Assembly: GCA_051893155.1 (NCBI GenBank)
Contig: JBJFGY010000003.1
Span: 1-19,155, forward strand
Length of the DNA stretch: 19,155 bases
Reading direction: 5' to 3'
From: UBA6448 sp051893155
Lineage (GTDB): Bacteria; Bacillota_I; Bacilli_A; RF39; UBA660
Every line of letters starts with the position of its first letter. Position 1 is the stretch's first letter. A program made the position numbers and the translations under genes. A model generated the notes under the pieces. That model worked only from the letters and a program-made list of their open reading frames with translations, had not been told where the DNA came from and searched no databases. This document shows, in pieces, positions 7,346 to 15,570 of this stretch.

Positions 7346-8407
7346 TCACTCCCAACTAATATTTCCTGTTTTTGGAATTATTTGTATAAATGTATTTCCA
7401 TCATTTACAATCAATTGCGTACCATCTTCATATGTATACTTTGTTTGTTTTTCACGGGACTCTTTCTCCCAATTAATTTTAATAATTTTACCTTCTGAAA
7501 TATAGTACCCTTCACCAGAACCTATATTATCTAAAAATTGACGTCCTTTACTATCCCCAGCAATAGTATAATTATTTATTGAATAAACAATTATATTTTT
7601 AACAGTTATAGGCTCATCTGTATTTTTGTCAATCTGTTCAGATTTATTAACATATCTATTATATACTTTTTTATCTACATCATATTCGTATGTATTAGTT
7701 ATATAATTTGAATATACTATTTTTAATTTATTTGCATCTTGAACTGAATCAAACGAAGATAAATCAACGGATGTTGGACTATATGTAAGTAGTAATCCTT
7801 TGTTGGTTTCTGTTCTGTAACCTAATTTATCAACAGCATTATTAAGTAATTCTGTATTTGTAAATCCTGTATGTTCTGAAGCAATTTTTATGGGACTTAT
7901 TGGATTTTCACGATAAAAATATTTTCCTTCATATGTTAATCCATTTATATTATTAATTTTCAATAATTTTATATCTTCCTGTGCTTGAGGACTCCATCCC
8001 CAATGAACATAAATTGCATCATTTTCTAATACATAATCAATATAATAATGCCTTGCACTTCTTATTGAGCCAATACGAGAAACATCAACATCTTTAAAAA
8101 GAGCTAAATATCTAGTAATTCCACCTTCAACGATAATTTCATATACTAAATATGCATCACTTAATCCAGATTGAACTTGTCTTGCTTCATTTAAGTTGTT
8201 TATCATAACTGCAAAAGGCCTTGAATTCGAATCTAAATCAACAATATTTACTTTTGGCTCATCTTTTGTTAGATTTTCATTTATATCTATATTATTAACT
8301 GTTTCTTTCGAAAATAATTTATCTTTAAATATTAATAATAATGATACTATAGAAATTAATAATACAATAACTAAAATAATTATCACTTTCTTTTTATTCT
8401 TTTTCAT
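7346..8407 (-). CDS. DUF3048 (YerB-like) membrane-anchored protein
   Basis: A 353-aa protein. Residues about 8-27 are an uncleaved-looking signal anchor; there is no lipobox cysteine, unlike Bacillus YerB, which is a lipoprotein. The DUF3048 domain (about 62-210) is clear: RPFAVMINNLNEARQVQSGL, then ITRYLALF, GSIRSARHYYIDYV and HWGWSPQAQED. The C-terminal DUF3048_C-like part (about 235-350) ends in DGTQLIVNDGNTFIQIIP. Family members are extracellular and of unknown function, possibly in the cell wall. The ATG overlaps the smpB TGA as ATGA, with AAAGGG about 12 bases upstream, so translation is probably coupled to smpB. Full length. Confidence 0.88.
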   Translation of the reverse strand: MKKNKKKVIIILVIVLLISIVSLLLIFKDKLFSKETVNNIDINENLTKDEPKVNIVDLDSNSRPFAVMINNLNEARQVQSGLSDAYLVYEIIVEGGITRYLALFKDVDVSRIGSIRSARHYYIDYVLENDAIYVHWGWSPQAQEDIKLLKINNINGLTYEGKYFYRENPISPIKIASEHTGFTNTELLNNAVDKLGYRTETNKGLLLTYSPTSVDLSSFDSVQDANKLKIVYSNYITNTYEYDVDKKVYNRYVNKSEQIDKNTDEPITVKNIIVYSINNYTIAGDSKGRQFLDNIGSGEGYYISEGKIIKINWEKESREKQTKYTYEDGTQLIVNDGNTFIQIIPKTGNISWE

Positions 8408-8826
8408 AATTTATTAGCCCTTTCTAAATCACGTTTTTTTATACTTTCTCTTTTATCATATAATTTTTTTCCTTTACATAAACCTACTAATACTTTAGCT
8501 TTACTATTTTTAAGATAAACTTTTAAAGGAATTAATGTATATCCATCCTGATTAATATTTTCTTGTAGTTTTCTTATTTCACTTTTATGAAGTAATAATT
8601 TTCTTTCTCTGTATTCATCATGATTAAAAATACTTGCTTCATCATATTTAGCAATATACATATTAATAATATAACATTCATTATTCTTAATTCTTACATA
8701 ACTATCTTTAATATTACATGAACCATTTCGTATTGATTTTATCTCTGAACCATTTAGTACAATTCCACATTCTATTTCCTTTTCAACAAAATAATTGAAA
8801 TATGCTTTTTTATTTTTGATTTCCAC
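8404..8826 (-). CDS. smpB: tmRNA-binding protein SmpB
   Basis: A 140-aa partner of tmRNA in rescue of stalled ribosomes. Family text is present throughout: KAYFNYFVEKEIECGIVLNG, SEIKSIRNGSCNIKDSYV, a YIAKY segment, RERKLLLHKSEIRKL, GYTLIPLKVYLKN and AKVLVGLCKGKKLYDKRESI. The start is GTG at 8826, preceded by GTGGAGA; it overlaps the rnr stop by 17 bp. The C-terminal tail after DKRE has only 13 residues, about nine fewer than in Bacillus subtilis as I recall it; that tail enters the decoding centre. The tmRNA gene (ssrA), often next to smpB, is not in the window. Confidence 0.96.
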   Translation of the reverse strand: MEIKNKKAYFNYFVEKEIECGIVLNGSEIKSIRNGSCNIKDSYVRIKNNECYIINMYIAKYDEASIFNHDEYRERKLLLHKSEIRKLQENINQDGYTLIPLKVYLKNSKAKVLVGLCKGKKLYDKRESIKKRDLERANKL

Positions 8827-10906
8827 TATAATTCTCCACTATTTCAAAGTCTATAGTTGAATTTTCTTTTGATGCTCCAATTAATTTCACTTTTACATTT
8901 TGTCCTAAAGAATATTTTATTTTATTATCACAAACTAATGAAAGAAGTTCTGGTACATAAGTATAGAAACCATTTAATGATGAAATATGCACTAATCCTT
9001 CAATTAAATTTGGTAATTTAACAAATAACCCAAAATTAGTAATACCAGAAATAATACCATCATATATTTGACCAATATAATTTTCCATATATTCTGCCAT
9101 CTTCATATCAAGCACATCTCTTTCAGCTTCTTGTGCATCAACTTCCTTTTTTGAAGCATGTTCACAAGCACTTGGTAAATAGTTTTCATAATATCTAATT
9201 GTTTGCATATCAATTTTGTTTTCAAATAAATATTTATGTAGCAAAGTATGAACCACTAAATCAGGAAATCTTCTGATAGGTGAAGTAAAATGGGTATAGA
9301 TTTTACTTGCTAAACCAAAATGTCCAATATTATTTGAACTATATATGGCTTTTTTCATACTTCTTAAAAGCATATCACTTAAAATTTCAAATTCTTTTTT
9401 ATCATGTAAACTTTCCAATATTTCTTGCATTTTTTTAGGTGTTAAATCCACTGTAGAAATATCTAATTTATATCCTAAAAGTTTTACAAATTTAAGAAAA
9501 TCTTCAACTTTTTCAGAACTTGGAGTACCATGAATTCTATAAACAAAAGGTAAATCCATATTAAATATATGAGTAGCTACAGTTTCATTAGCTATAATCA
9601 TAAAATCTTCAATAATTTTTTCACCAACATCTTGAGTCCTTTTAATAACATCAATGGCTTTACCATTTGCATCTTGAATTATTTTTGCTTCATCTAAATC
9701 AAAATCTATATAACCACGATTTACTTTTTCTTTGCGAAGAATCTCAGCAAGTTCTTGCATTAATTTTAAATTATTTACATAAGGTTCATAGCCATTAGGT
9801 ATTATATTTTCTTTAAGAATCATATTAACATTTTTATATGTCATCTTTTTTTTGCTATTAATAACTGATAAAAATATATCATGGTCTAATACTTTTCCTT
9901 GATTATTAATTGTCATTTCACAACTAATTGTAAGCCTATCAACGCCTTCATTTAAAGAACATATTCCATTAGATAGTTCATGAGGAAGCATTGGCAAAAC
10001 TGTATCTGCAAGATAAGCTGAGGTACCTTTTTCATAAGCACTGTCAAAAAGTGGAGTACCTTCTTTTACATAATGTGAAACATCAGCAATATGAACACCT
10101 AGAATATAATTATATCCATCTTTACTTATACTTACAGCATCATCAATATCTTTTGTATCATCACCATCAATAGTAAAAATTAATTCATTTCTTAAATCTT
10201 TTCGATTAACTAATTCATCTTTAGAAACAGATGTTTCCATTTTTTCAGTTTGTTTTTTAGCAGCATCAGATATATCTAAAAATATTTCATGTTTACAAGC
10301 GATTGTCATTATATCTACACCAGGATCATTTTTATGACCAATTACTTTAACAACTTTTCCTAAATATAAATTTTTGTCAAGTTCTTTAATTATTTGAACT
10401 AATACTTTATGACCTTCAACTAAATGATCTAAACTTTCTTTGGTTAAAATAATATTAATTTGTTTCTTTTTATCATCAAGTTTGAAAGTTAAATTATTCT
10501 TTTTATCTTTAACAATTTCTCCAACAAGTAAGTTTAAATCTCTTTTTAAAATATTTACTACAATTCCTTCATTATTTTGAATATCAATTTCAACAAAATC
10601 ACCATCAACTGCTCCATTTAAATTTTCGCGTCTAACAAATGTATCTTCATCATATTTAGTATCCACAAAACCATTACCATTTTTATTTATATGTAATATA
10701 CCTGTAAGAAGTGAAGAACATTTTTCCATTAAAATAAATTTATCTTTTTTACTTTTATGTAAAATACCATCACTTACAAGTGATGTTATTTCTTTTTGAA
10801 GTTCTTTATATTCTTCAACTGTATTTAAACCAAGTAAATCATTAATTTCTATTAAAGTTAACCCTTTATTTTCTTCTTTTAATTTATTTATAATTTCATC
10901 TTTCAT
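8810..10906 (-). CDS. rnr: Ribonuclease R
   Basis: A 698-aa 3'-5' exoribonuclease of the RNB family that degrades structured RNA and, with SmpB and tmRNA, non-stop mRNA. From the ATG at 10906: an N-terminal winged-helix region (1-60), cold-shock-type OB domains (about 65-200), the RNB catalytic domain (about 235-565) with the metal-binding IDGDDTKDIDDA at 246-257, and a C-terminal S1 domain (about 615-690) with IYDGIISGITNFGLFVKL. It lacks the long lysine-rich tail of E. coli RNase R. The ATG at 10906 follows GGGGAGAA by seven bases and lies two bases after the pseudopilin stop, so it is preferred to an in-frame TTG at 10921. It overlaps smpB, forming the classical rnr-smpB pair. Confidence 0.96.
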   Translation of the reverse strand: MKDEIINKLKEENKGLTLIEINDLLGLNTVEEYKELQKEITSLVSDGILHKSKKDKFILMEKCSSLLTGILHINKNGNGFVDTKYDEDTFVRRENLNGAVDGDFVEIDIQNNEGIVVNILKRDLNLLVGEIVKDKKNNLTFKLDDKKKQINIILTKESLDHLVEGHKVLVQIIKELDKNLYLGKVVKVIGHKNDPGVDIMTIACKHEIFLDISDAAKKQTEKMETSVSKDELVNRKDLRNELIFTIDGDDTKDIDDAVSISKDGYNYILGVHIADVSHYVKEGTPLFDSAYEKGTSAYLADTVLPMLPHELSNGICSLNEGVDRLTISCEMTINNQGKVLDHDIFLSVINSKKKMTYKNVNMILKENIIPNGYEPYVNNLKLMQELAEILRKEKVNRGYIDFDLDEAKIIQDANGKAIDVIKRTQDVGEKIIEDFMIIANETVATHIFNMDLPFVYRIHGTPSSEKVEDFLKFVKLLGYKLDISTVDLTPKKMQEILESLHDKKEFEILSDMLLRSMKKAIYSSNNIGHFGLASKIYTHFTSPIRRFPDLVVHTLLHKYLFENKIDMQTIRYYENYLPSACEHASKKEVDAQEAERDVLDMKMAEYMENYIGQIYDGIISGITNFGLFVKLPNLIEGLVHISSLNGFYTYVPELLSLVCDNKIKYSLGQNVKVKLIGASKENSTIDFEIVENYSGNQK

Positions 10907-10908
10907 TT

Positions 10909-11358
10909 TTATTCTCCCCAACTACAGTCTCCATTTTTAGTGCAATTATCAATGCTAGATAATTTATAAATATTAGTTCCAGATATATATATAATATCTC
11001 TTTCGCCTTCTGCATTAATGCTAATTGTTATAAAATTACCTCCATTAAATTTTTTTACATTACCATTTATCGTAGGATTTACTTTATCAAGTATTTTTTC
11101 ATCTAAAAGGCCTTTTGAAATTAATGTATCAAAAGTAATTTGTGCCCCATCTGTACATAATGAATCTTTAATAGTATCACTTAATTGACAATAAGTATTT
11201 CCAGCACTTAGTATTTCTTTTAAAAGATTTTCGTTATTAGTATTTTTTGTATTTTTACTCATTTGATTTGTACTAACTCCAATTGCAATACCCATTACAG
11301 CTATTATAGCAATGCATACGAGTATTTCAACTAATGTAAAACCATTTCTATTTTTCAT
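10909..11358 (-). CDS. Type IV pilin-like / pseudopilin protein
   Basis: A protein of about 149 aa with a textbook class III prepilin leader: basic MKNRNG, then FTLVE with Glu at +5, then a hydrophobic helix (ILVCIAIIAVMGIAIGV). Prepilin peptidase would cleave after the Gly. The exported part has cysteine residues in YCQLSD, SLCTDG and near the C-terminus (NCTKNGDCSW), probably disulfide-bonded as in minor pilins. Three ATGs lie at 11367, 11364 and 11358; I choose 11358 because GGGATG precedes it by a normal distance. It has its own strong promoter and is two bases ahead of rnr. No pilus assembly, ATPase or prepilin peptidase gene is in the window, so whether it serves DNA uptake, secretion or a solitary role cannot be said. 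Confidence 0.85.
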   Translation of the reverse strand: MKNRNGFTLVEILVCIAIIAVMGIAIGVSTNQMSKNTKNTNNENLLKEILSAGNTYCQLSDTIKDSLCTDGAQITFDTLISKGLLDEKILDKVNPTINGNVKKFNGGNFITISINAEGERDIIYISGTNIYKLSSIDNCTKNGDCSWGE

Positions 11359-11376
11359 AATCATCATCCCATTTAT

Positions 11377-11405
11377 ATTATATATTAGTTGAAGATATTA
11401 TTCAA
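11377..11405 (-). promoter_or_regulatory. Promoter of the pseudopilin-rnr-smpB operon
   Basis: TTGAAT (11405-11400), a 17-bp spacer and perfect TATAAT (11382-11377). The predicted start is near 11370, only about 12 nt before the ATG at 11358, so the GGGATG ribosome binding site is at the very 5' end of the mRNA. It lies just after the secG terminator. Confidence 0.75.
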
Positions 11406-11413
11406 TTAAAAAC

Positions 11414-11438
11414 AAAATAAAAAAGCCAAAATGGCTTT
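11414..11438 (-). terminator. Intrinsic terminator after secG
   Basis: A 7-bp stem (aaagcca/tggcttt, 11422-11428 with 11432-11438, loop aaa) is followed by TTTTTT on the minus strand. The secG TAA stop (11439-11437) overlaps the first arm. It separates secG from the pseudopilin-rnr operon. Confidence 0.85.
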
Positions 11439-11655
11439 ATTTCAAAAATAATATAAATGATATAATAAAGAATATAATGCCCAAAGCTAAGGTAACACGA
11501 CTAATAAATAATTCGGCACCTCTTTCTTTCATATTTTGAAAAAGTGCATCATTTCCACCAGTTATTATACTACCAGCATCAGATGCCTTATTACTTTGTA
11601 ATAAGACTATTACAATAAGTAAAATTGATACAATAAGTAAAATAGTTTCTAGCAT
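11437..11655 (-). CDS. secG: Preprotein translocase subunit SecG
   Basis: A 72-aa small membrane subunit of the SecYEG channel. Two membrane helices (about 2-21 and 51-71) flank a cytoplasmic loop with the family pattern VLLQSNKASDAGSIITGG, ALFQNMKERGAELFISRVT. The ATG at 11655 is preferred because the protein then matches the family start (METILL-type) and the codon lies one base after the ftsH stop; an in-frame GTG at 11667 would add four residues. The ribosome binding site is weak (GTGAG), consistent with coupling to ftsH. In many Firmicutes secG directly precedes rnr and smpB; here a terminator and a pseudopilin gene intervene. Confidence 0.95.
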   Translation of the reverse strand: MLETILLIVSILLIVIVLLQSNKASDAGSIITGGNDALFQNMKERGAELFISRVTLALGIIFFIISFILFLK

Positions 11656-11656
11656 A

Positions 11657-13654
11657 TTATTTCTCACTTTCTTTCAAAGCTTCTTCAAGTTCAGCTTTTG
11701 TCATTTTTGAATAATTCTTTATTTTTTTCTCTTTAGCAATATTTCTTAAATCTTCTAATGTTTTATTTTTTTCTTCATCGCTAGTTTGCTCAAATATACT
11801 TTCACTTGGTATTGTACCTGTTTCAATAATGTAATCAATTTGTTCTTTATTAAGTGTTTCATATTTCATTAATGCATCAGATAATAAAGTAATTAATGCT
11901 TCATTTTCTGCAACTATTTTTTTTGCTTTTTCATAACAAGAATCAATAATTTTTCTAGTTGCTCGATCAATTTCTAATGCTACTTGATCAGAAAAATCTT
12001 TACTTTTAGCATAATCTCTTCCTAAGAAAACATTTTTTTCTCTTTCTTCATATTGCATTGGTCCAAGTTCACTCATACCATATTCTGTAACCATACTTCT
12101 TGCAATAGAAGTAGCTTTTTTAAAATCATCAGAAGCACCTGTGGACATTTCATGTAGAAAATGTTCTTCACTAACACGTCCTCCTAAAAGGCCAGTTATT
12201 CTTCCTAATAATTCATTTTTAGTCATAATAGATAATTTCTCTTCTTTTGGAAGCATCATTGTATAGCCACCAGCCATACCACGTGGAATAATTGTTATTT
12301 TATGAACAACTTCAGCATCTTCAAGTTTAAGACCAATAACTGCATGTCCTGCTTCATGTAATGAAACAAGTTTCTTCTCTTTATCAGTTATCTTTCTTGT
12401 CGTTTTAGCTGGTCCTAAAAGCACACGATCTGTAGCTTCATCTATTTCCTCCATTGTAATTTTGGTTTTATTTCTACGAACAGCAAGTAAAGCAGCTTCA
12501 TTTAATAAATTTTCTAAATCTGCTCCAGAAAAACCTGGTGTTCTTGCAGCAACAGCATTTAATTTAACATCTGATGAAAGTATTTTATTTCTAGCATGAA
12601 CTTTTAATATTGCTTCTCTTTCATTAGCATCTGGTAAACTTACTGTTACTTGACGGTCAAATCTTCCTGGACGAAGTAAAGCTGGATCTAATACATCTGG
12701 TCTGTTAGTTGCTGCAATAATAATTATTCCTTCATTTGCACCAAAACCATCCATCTCAGTAAGTAATTGATTTAGTGTTTGTTCTCTTTCATCGTGTCCG
12801 CCACCTAAACCAGTTCCTCTTTGACGTCCGACTGCATCTATTTCATCAATAAATATCAAACATGGAGCATTTCTTTTAGCTTCCTTAAACATATCTCTAA
12901 CTCTTGAAGCACCAACACCAACAAATAATTCTACAAAGTCAGAACCACTTATGTAGAAAAATGGTACATTTGCTTCGCCAGCAATAGCCTTTGCAAGTAA
13001 TGTTTTTCCAGTTCCTGGAGGACCAACTAACAATACGCCCTTAGGAATTCTTGCACCCATAGCTTGAAACTTTTTAGGATTTTTAAGAAAATCAATTAAT
13101 TCTTCAACTTCCTCTTTTTCTTCTTTTAATCCAGCGACATCTTTAAATGACTTTTTATCTTTATCATCACTTAGTCTTGCTTTACTTCTACCAAAATCCA
13201 TTGAATTTTTATTTGAACTAGCAAGTTTACTAAATAATGAATATGCTGCAATTACTATGATAACTAAAGGAAGAACATTTAGTACGATGTATAAAAAAGT
13301 TGAAGATCCAGGATCTTTATTTGTATCATATTCTTCTATGTTATTTTCATTAATATACTCAATTATTTGAGGTATTTCATCTTCAATAACTTTTGTAGAA
13401 AATGACTCACTATCTTTATATGAACTTAATTTACCTTCCACATAGTAAATAGATTCGCTACTTTTTGGAGTAATTGTAATTTCAGTAACTTCATTATTTT
13501 TTAACGCTGTCATCAAATTACCAGTAGATAATTCATTAACAACCGCACCTTGAAATTGAAGTATAATCATAATTATTCCTAATATCATTCCTAATACTAA
13601 ATATGGTGCCATATTTTTTATAATTGAACTTTTTTTAGCATTTTTCATTTTCAT
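11657..13654 (-). CDS. ftsH: ATP-dependent zinc metalloprotease FtsH
   Basis: A 665-aa membrane AAA+ protease that degrades misplaced membrane proteins and selected regulators. Two membrane helices (about 16-35 and 119-143) flank an extracellular domain. The AAA module has Walker A GPPGTGKT (211-218), Walker B LIFIDEID (266-273), the pore motif near FVGVG (244-248) and the second region of homology (about 314-333) with RPGRFDRQV. The protease part has HEAGH (433-437) and the third zinc ligand in TGASDD (Asp510). The C-terminus is unusual: residues about 631-662 (LEDLRNIAKEKKIKNYSKM, then TKAELEEALK) match the Rho_N/SAP-like helix-turn pattern, not normally part of FtsH. The ATG at 13654 has AAAGGAAAG before it; ATG 13648 is an alternative. 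It overlaps tilS by 14-20 bp, with no hpt gene between. Confidence 0.96.
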   Translation of the reverse strand: MKMKNAKKSSIIKNMAPYLVLGMILGIIMIILQFQGAVVNELSTGNLMTALKNNEVTEITITPKSSESIYYVEGKLSSYKDSESFSTKVIEDEIPQIIEYINENNIEEYDTNKDPGSSTFLYIVLNVLPLVIIVIAAYSLFSKLASSNKNSMDFGRSKARLSDDKDKKSFKDVAGLKEEKEEVEELIDFLKNPKKFQAMGARIPKGVLLVGPPGTGKTLLAKAIAGEANVPFFYISGSDFVELFVGVGASRVRDMFKEAKRNAPCLIFIDEIDAVGRQRGTGLGGGHDEREQTLNQLLTEMDGFGANEGIIIIAATNRPDVLDPALLRPGRFDRQVTVSLPDANEREAILKVHARNKILSSDVKLNAVAARTPGFSGADLENLLNEAALLAVRRNKTKITMEEIDEATDRVLLGPAKTTRKITDKEKKLVSLHEAGHAVIGLKLEDAEVVHKITIIPRGMAGGYTMMLPKEEKLSIMTKNELLGRITGLLGGRVSEEHFLHEMSTGASDDFKKATSIARSMVTEYGMSELGPMQYEEREKNVFLGRDYAKSKDFSDQVALEIDRATRKIIDSCYEKAKKIVAENEALITLLSDALMKYETLNKEQIDYIIETGTIPSESIFEQTSDEEKNKTLEDLRNIAKEKKIKNYSKMTKAELEEALKESEK

Positions 13655-14945
13655 CTTTCCTTTCGCATAAAAGTATTATATCACAATTTTTATTTTTTCC
13701 TATATCAAATTTACTTTTTTTTATTCCAGGTATCCACAATACATTATTCTTACTATCAGTAACTATAGGAAGATTTTTCCTTTTATCAATATTTATTTTT
13801 TCATTTATTAATATATCTTTTACTTTTTTTAATCCTAAATTTTTTACAAAAATTTTATCTCCATCTTTTCTATTTCTTATTATAATAGGAAGATTTATAT
13901 CATTAGAATTAAGCCTAATTACATAATTACTATTAGCACTGATATTATCAACTTTTTTTATTATGTAATCATTATTTTCAAAATATGAATCAAATATTAT
14001 ACAATAATTATCAATATTAAGTTTTTTCTTTATTGTAAAAATATTATAATTTTTTTGAGCTACATATCCATTATTCAAAGATATTTCAATATTACTTTTT
14101 GATGATAATAAAGCATTTACTAAATCTAATAAAACATTATCATTTACTTCTAAATAATCATTTTCTTGAATAATTTTAATTAATAATTCTACTACTTTTT
14201 TTCTAATAAATTTTGATTCTTTTTTTACTTTATCTATATATATATAATTCTTATTAAAATTTATTAATCCTAATTTTTTTATATAATTATTTACAAAATT
14301 ATCATAATTTTCAAGTTCTTCACTAAATTTTAAATATTTACGATGAACATTTTTATCTTCCTTTTTTAGAAACGGAATAACAACTTTCCTATATCTATTT
14401 CTTTGATGATTTTCTTCATAATTAGTTTCATCAATATAATAAGTAATATTATGACTATTTAAATATTTATATATATCTTCTTTAGTAACATAAAGAAGTG
14501 GCCTTAAAAAAACATTATTTTCCTTTTTTATTCCTAAATAACCAGATAGTTTGCTTCCTCTTGTAATACGCATTAAAACAGTTTCAATTAAATCATCACC
14601 ATGATGAGCAGTTAAAATGTATTTTGCATTATATTTTTCTTTTAATTCAATAAAAAATTCATATCTTTTTTTTCTAGCATTATTTTCAAAATTATTTGTA
14701 TTTTCAAATCGTATATTTAACCCTTCAAAAATAATATTGTGTTTTTTACAAAAATTTTCTACATAATTATATTCTTCTAAACTTTGTCTTCTTATATTAT
14801 GATTTACGTGAGCACATATTATATTTTTAGTTTTTGTTAATACTAAAGAAAGCAAACACATTGAATCTGGTCCACCGGAACAAGCAACAATAACTAAATC
14901 ATCTTTATTTATTTTTTCATTTAAAAAATTAATTACATCATTCAT
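13635..14945 (-). CDS. tilS: tRNA(Ile)-lysidine synthase TilS
   Basis: A 436-aa ATP-dependent enzyme that changes C34 to lysidine in the CAU anticodon of an isoleucine tRNA, needed to read AUA, a frequent codon in an AT-rich genome. The N-terminal PP-loop SGGPDS (23-28) is followed by CAHVNHNIR, LTAHHGDD, MRITRGSKLSGYLG and LRPLL motifs, and a C-terminal TilS_C region (about 345-425) with RKDGDKIFV and a LGLKKVKDILINEKI stretch. Length is normal. The ATG at 14945 has no Shine-Dalgarno in front; instead a -10-like TATTAT/TATAAT lies 7-15 bases upstream, suggesting a nearly leaderless transcript. It overlaps ftsH, the widespread tilS-ftsH pairing, lacking the hpt gene found between them in Bacillus. 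Confidence 0.95.
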   Translation of the reverse strand: MNDVINFLNEKINKDDLVIVACSGGPDSMCLLSLVLTKTKNIICAHVNHNIRRQSLEEYNYVENFCKKHNIIFEGLNIRFENTNNFENNARKKRYEFFIELKEKYNAKYILTAHHGDDLIETVLMRITRGSKLSGYLGIKKENNVFLRPLLYVTKEDIYKYLNSHNITYYIDETNYEENHQRNRYRKVVIPFLKKEDKNVHRKYLKFSEELENYDNFVNNYIKKLGLINFNKNYIYIDKVKKESKFIRKKVVELLIKIIQENDYLEVNDNVLLDLVNALLSSKSNIEISLNNGYVAQKNYNIFTIKKKLNIDNYCIIFDSYFENNDYIIKKVDNISANSNYVIRLNSNDINLPIIIRNRKDGDKIFVKNLGLKKVKDILINEKINIDKRKNLPIVTDSKNNVLWIPGIKKSKFDIGKNKNCDIILLCERKDENEKC

Positions 14946-14954
14946 ACGTTTATT

Positions 14955-14982
14955 ATAATACCAAATTTTTGTTGTTTTACAA
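14955..14982 (-). promoter_or_regulatory. Candidate internal promoter for tilS-ftsH-secG
   Basis: TTGTAA (14982-14977), 16 bp, then an extended -10 TGGTATTAT (hexamer 14960-14955). The predicted start is at about 14948, three to four bases before the tilS ATG. An overlapping TATAAT (14957-14952) would put the start on the ATG itself. No terminator separates tilS from the upstream gene, so read-through from prfB is also possible. Confidence 0.5.
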
Positions 14983-14988
14983 GTATTT

Positions 14989-15570
14989 TTAGCGATGTAT
15001 TGTCTTTTTTAAAACATGATATTCCTCTAATGTTTCAATCTTCTCATCATGCATTATTTGAGATACTTCTTTTCCTACATATCTTAAATGCCAACATTCA
15101 TAATTAAAACCAGTTATTTCTTCTTTTCCCTTTGGATATCTTAAAATAAAACCAAATTTATATGCATTTTCATGTACCCACTTAACTTCTTCATAAAAGT
15201 CATCTAATACTTCAACATAAAAATTATTTATTATAAGTGCAAAATCTAAAGCAAGACCAGTTTGATGTTCACTTGTACCTGGAATTGCAACTGTTTTATA
15301 TGCATCCATACCATGTTTAATTAAATTATATAATAATATTTTTTGTTGATATTTATAAGGCCTATATCCTGAATCAATAATTATATTTACGCCATTATAT
15401 AAACCATACTCCCTAAATTCAAGAAAATTTTCATAAGCCTCTTTATTTAGGTAGGTTAAATATTTATCATCTAAATTAGGTGTTTGAATTATAGTATCTT
15501 TCACTAAATCCTTAGGAACATAATCTTTATCAAGTGGATGCTGTTTATTAACTATTTCATCAATTTTCAT
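14989..15570 (-). CDS. VanY-like D-alanyl-D-alanine carboxypeptidase without signal peptide
   Basis: A 193-aa zinc peptidase of the M15B/VanY family, which trims the terminal D-Ala of peptidoglycan precursors. Seen motifs: IDSGYRPYKYQQ (65-76, Arg70), GTSEHQTGLALDF (98-110) giving zinc ligands His102 and Asp109, and YECWHLRYVG (157-166) with catalytic Glu158 and zinc ligand His161. The catalytic domain begins almost at residue 1 (VNKQHPLDKDYVPKDL), and there is no signal peptide or membrane helix. The start is well fixed: its ATGA overlaps the prfB stop and AAAGGA lies within the end of prfB. Most relatives are exported, so this protein is either cytosolic, VanX-like in location, or leaves by an unseen route. 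Substrate uncertain. Confidence 0.9.
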   Translation of the reverse strand: MKIDEIVNKQHPLDKDYVPKDLVKDTIIQTPNLDDKYLTYLNKEAYENFLEFREYGLYNGVNIIIDSGYRPYKYQQKILLYNLIKHGMDAYKTVAIPGTSEHQTGLALDFALIINNFYVEVLDDFYEEVKWVHENAYKFGFILRYPKGKEEITGFNYECWHLRYVGKEVSQIMHDEKIETLEEYHVLKKTIHR

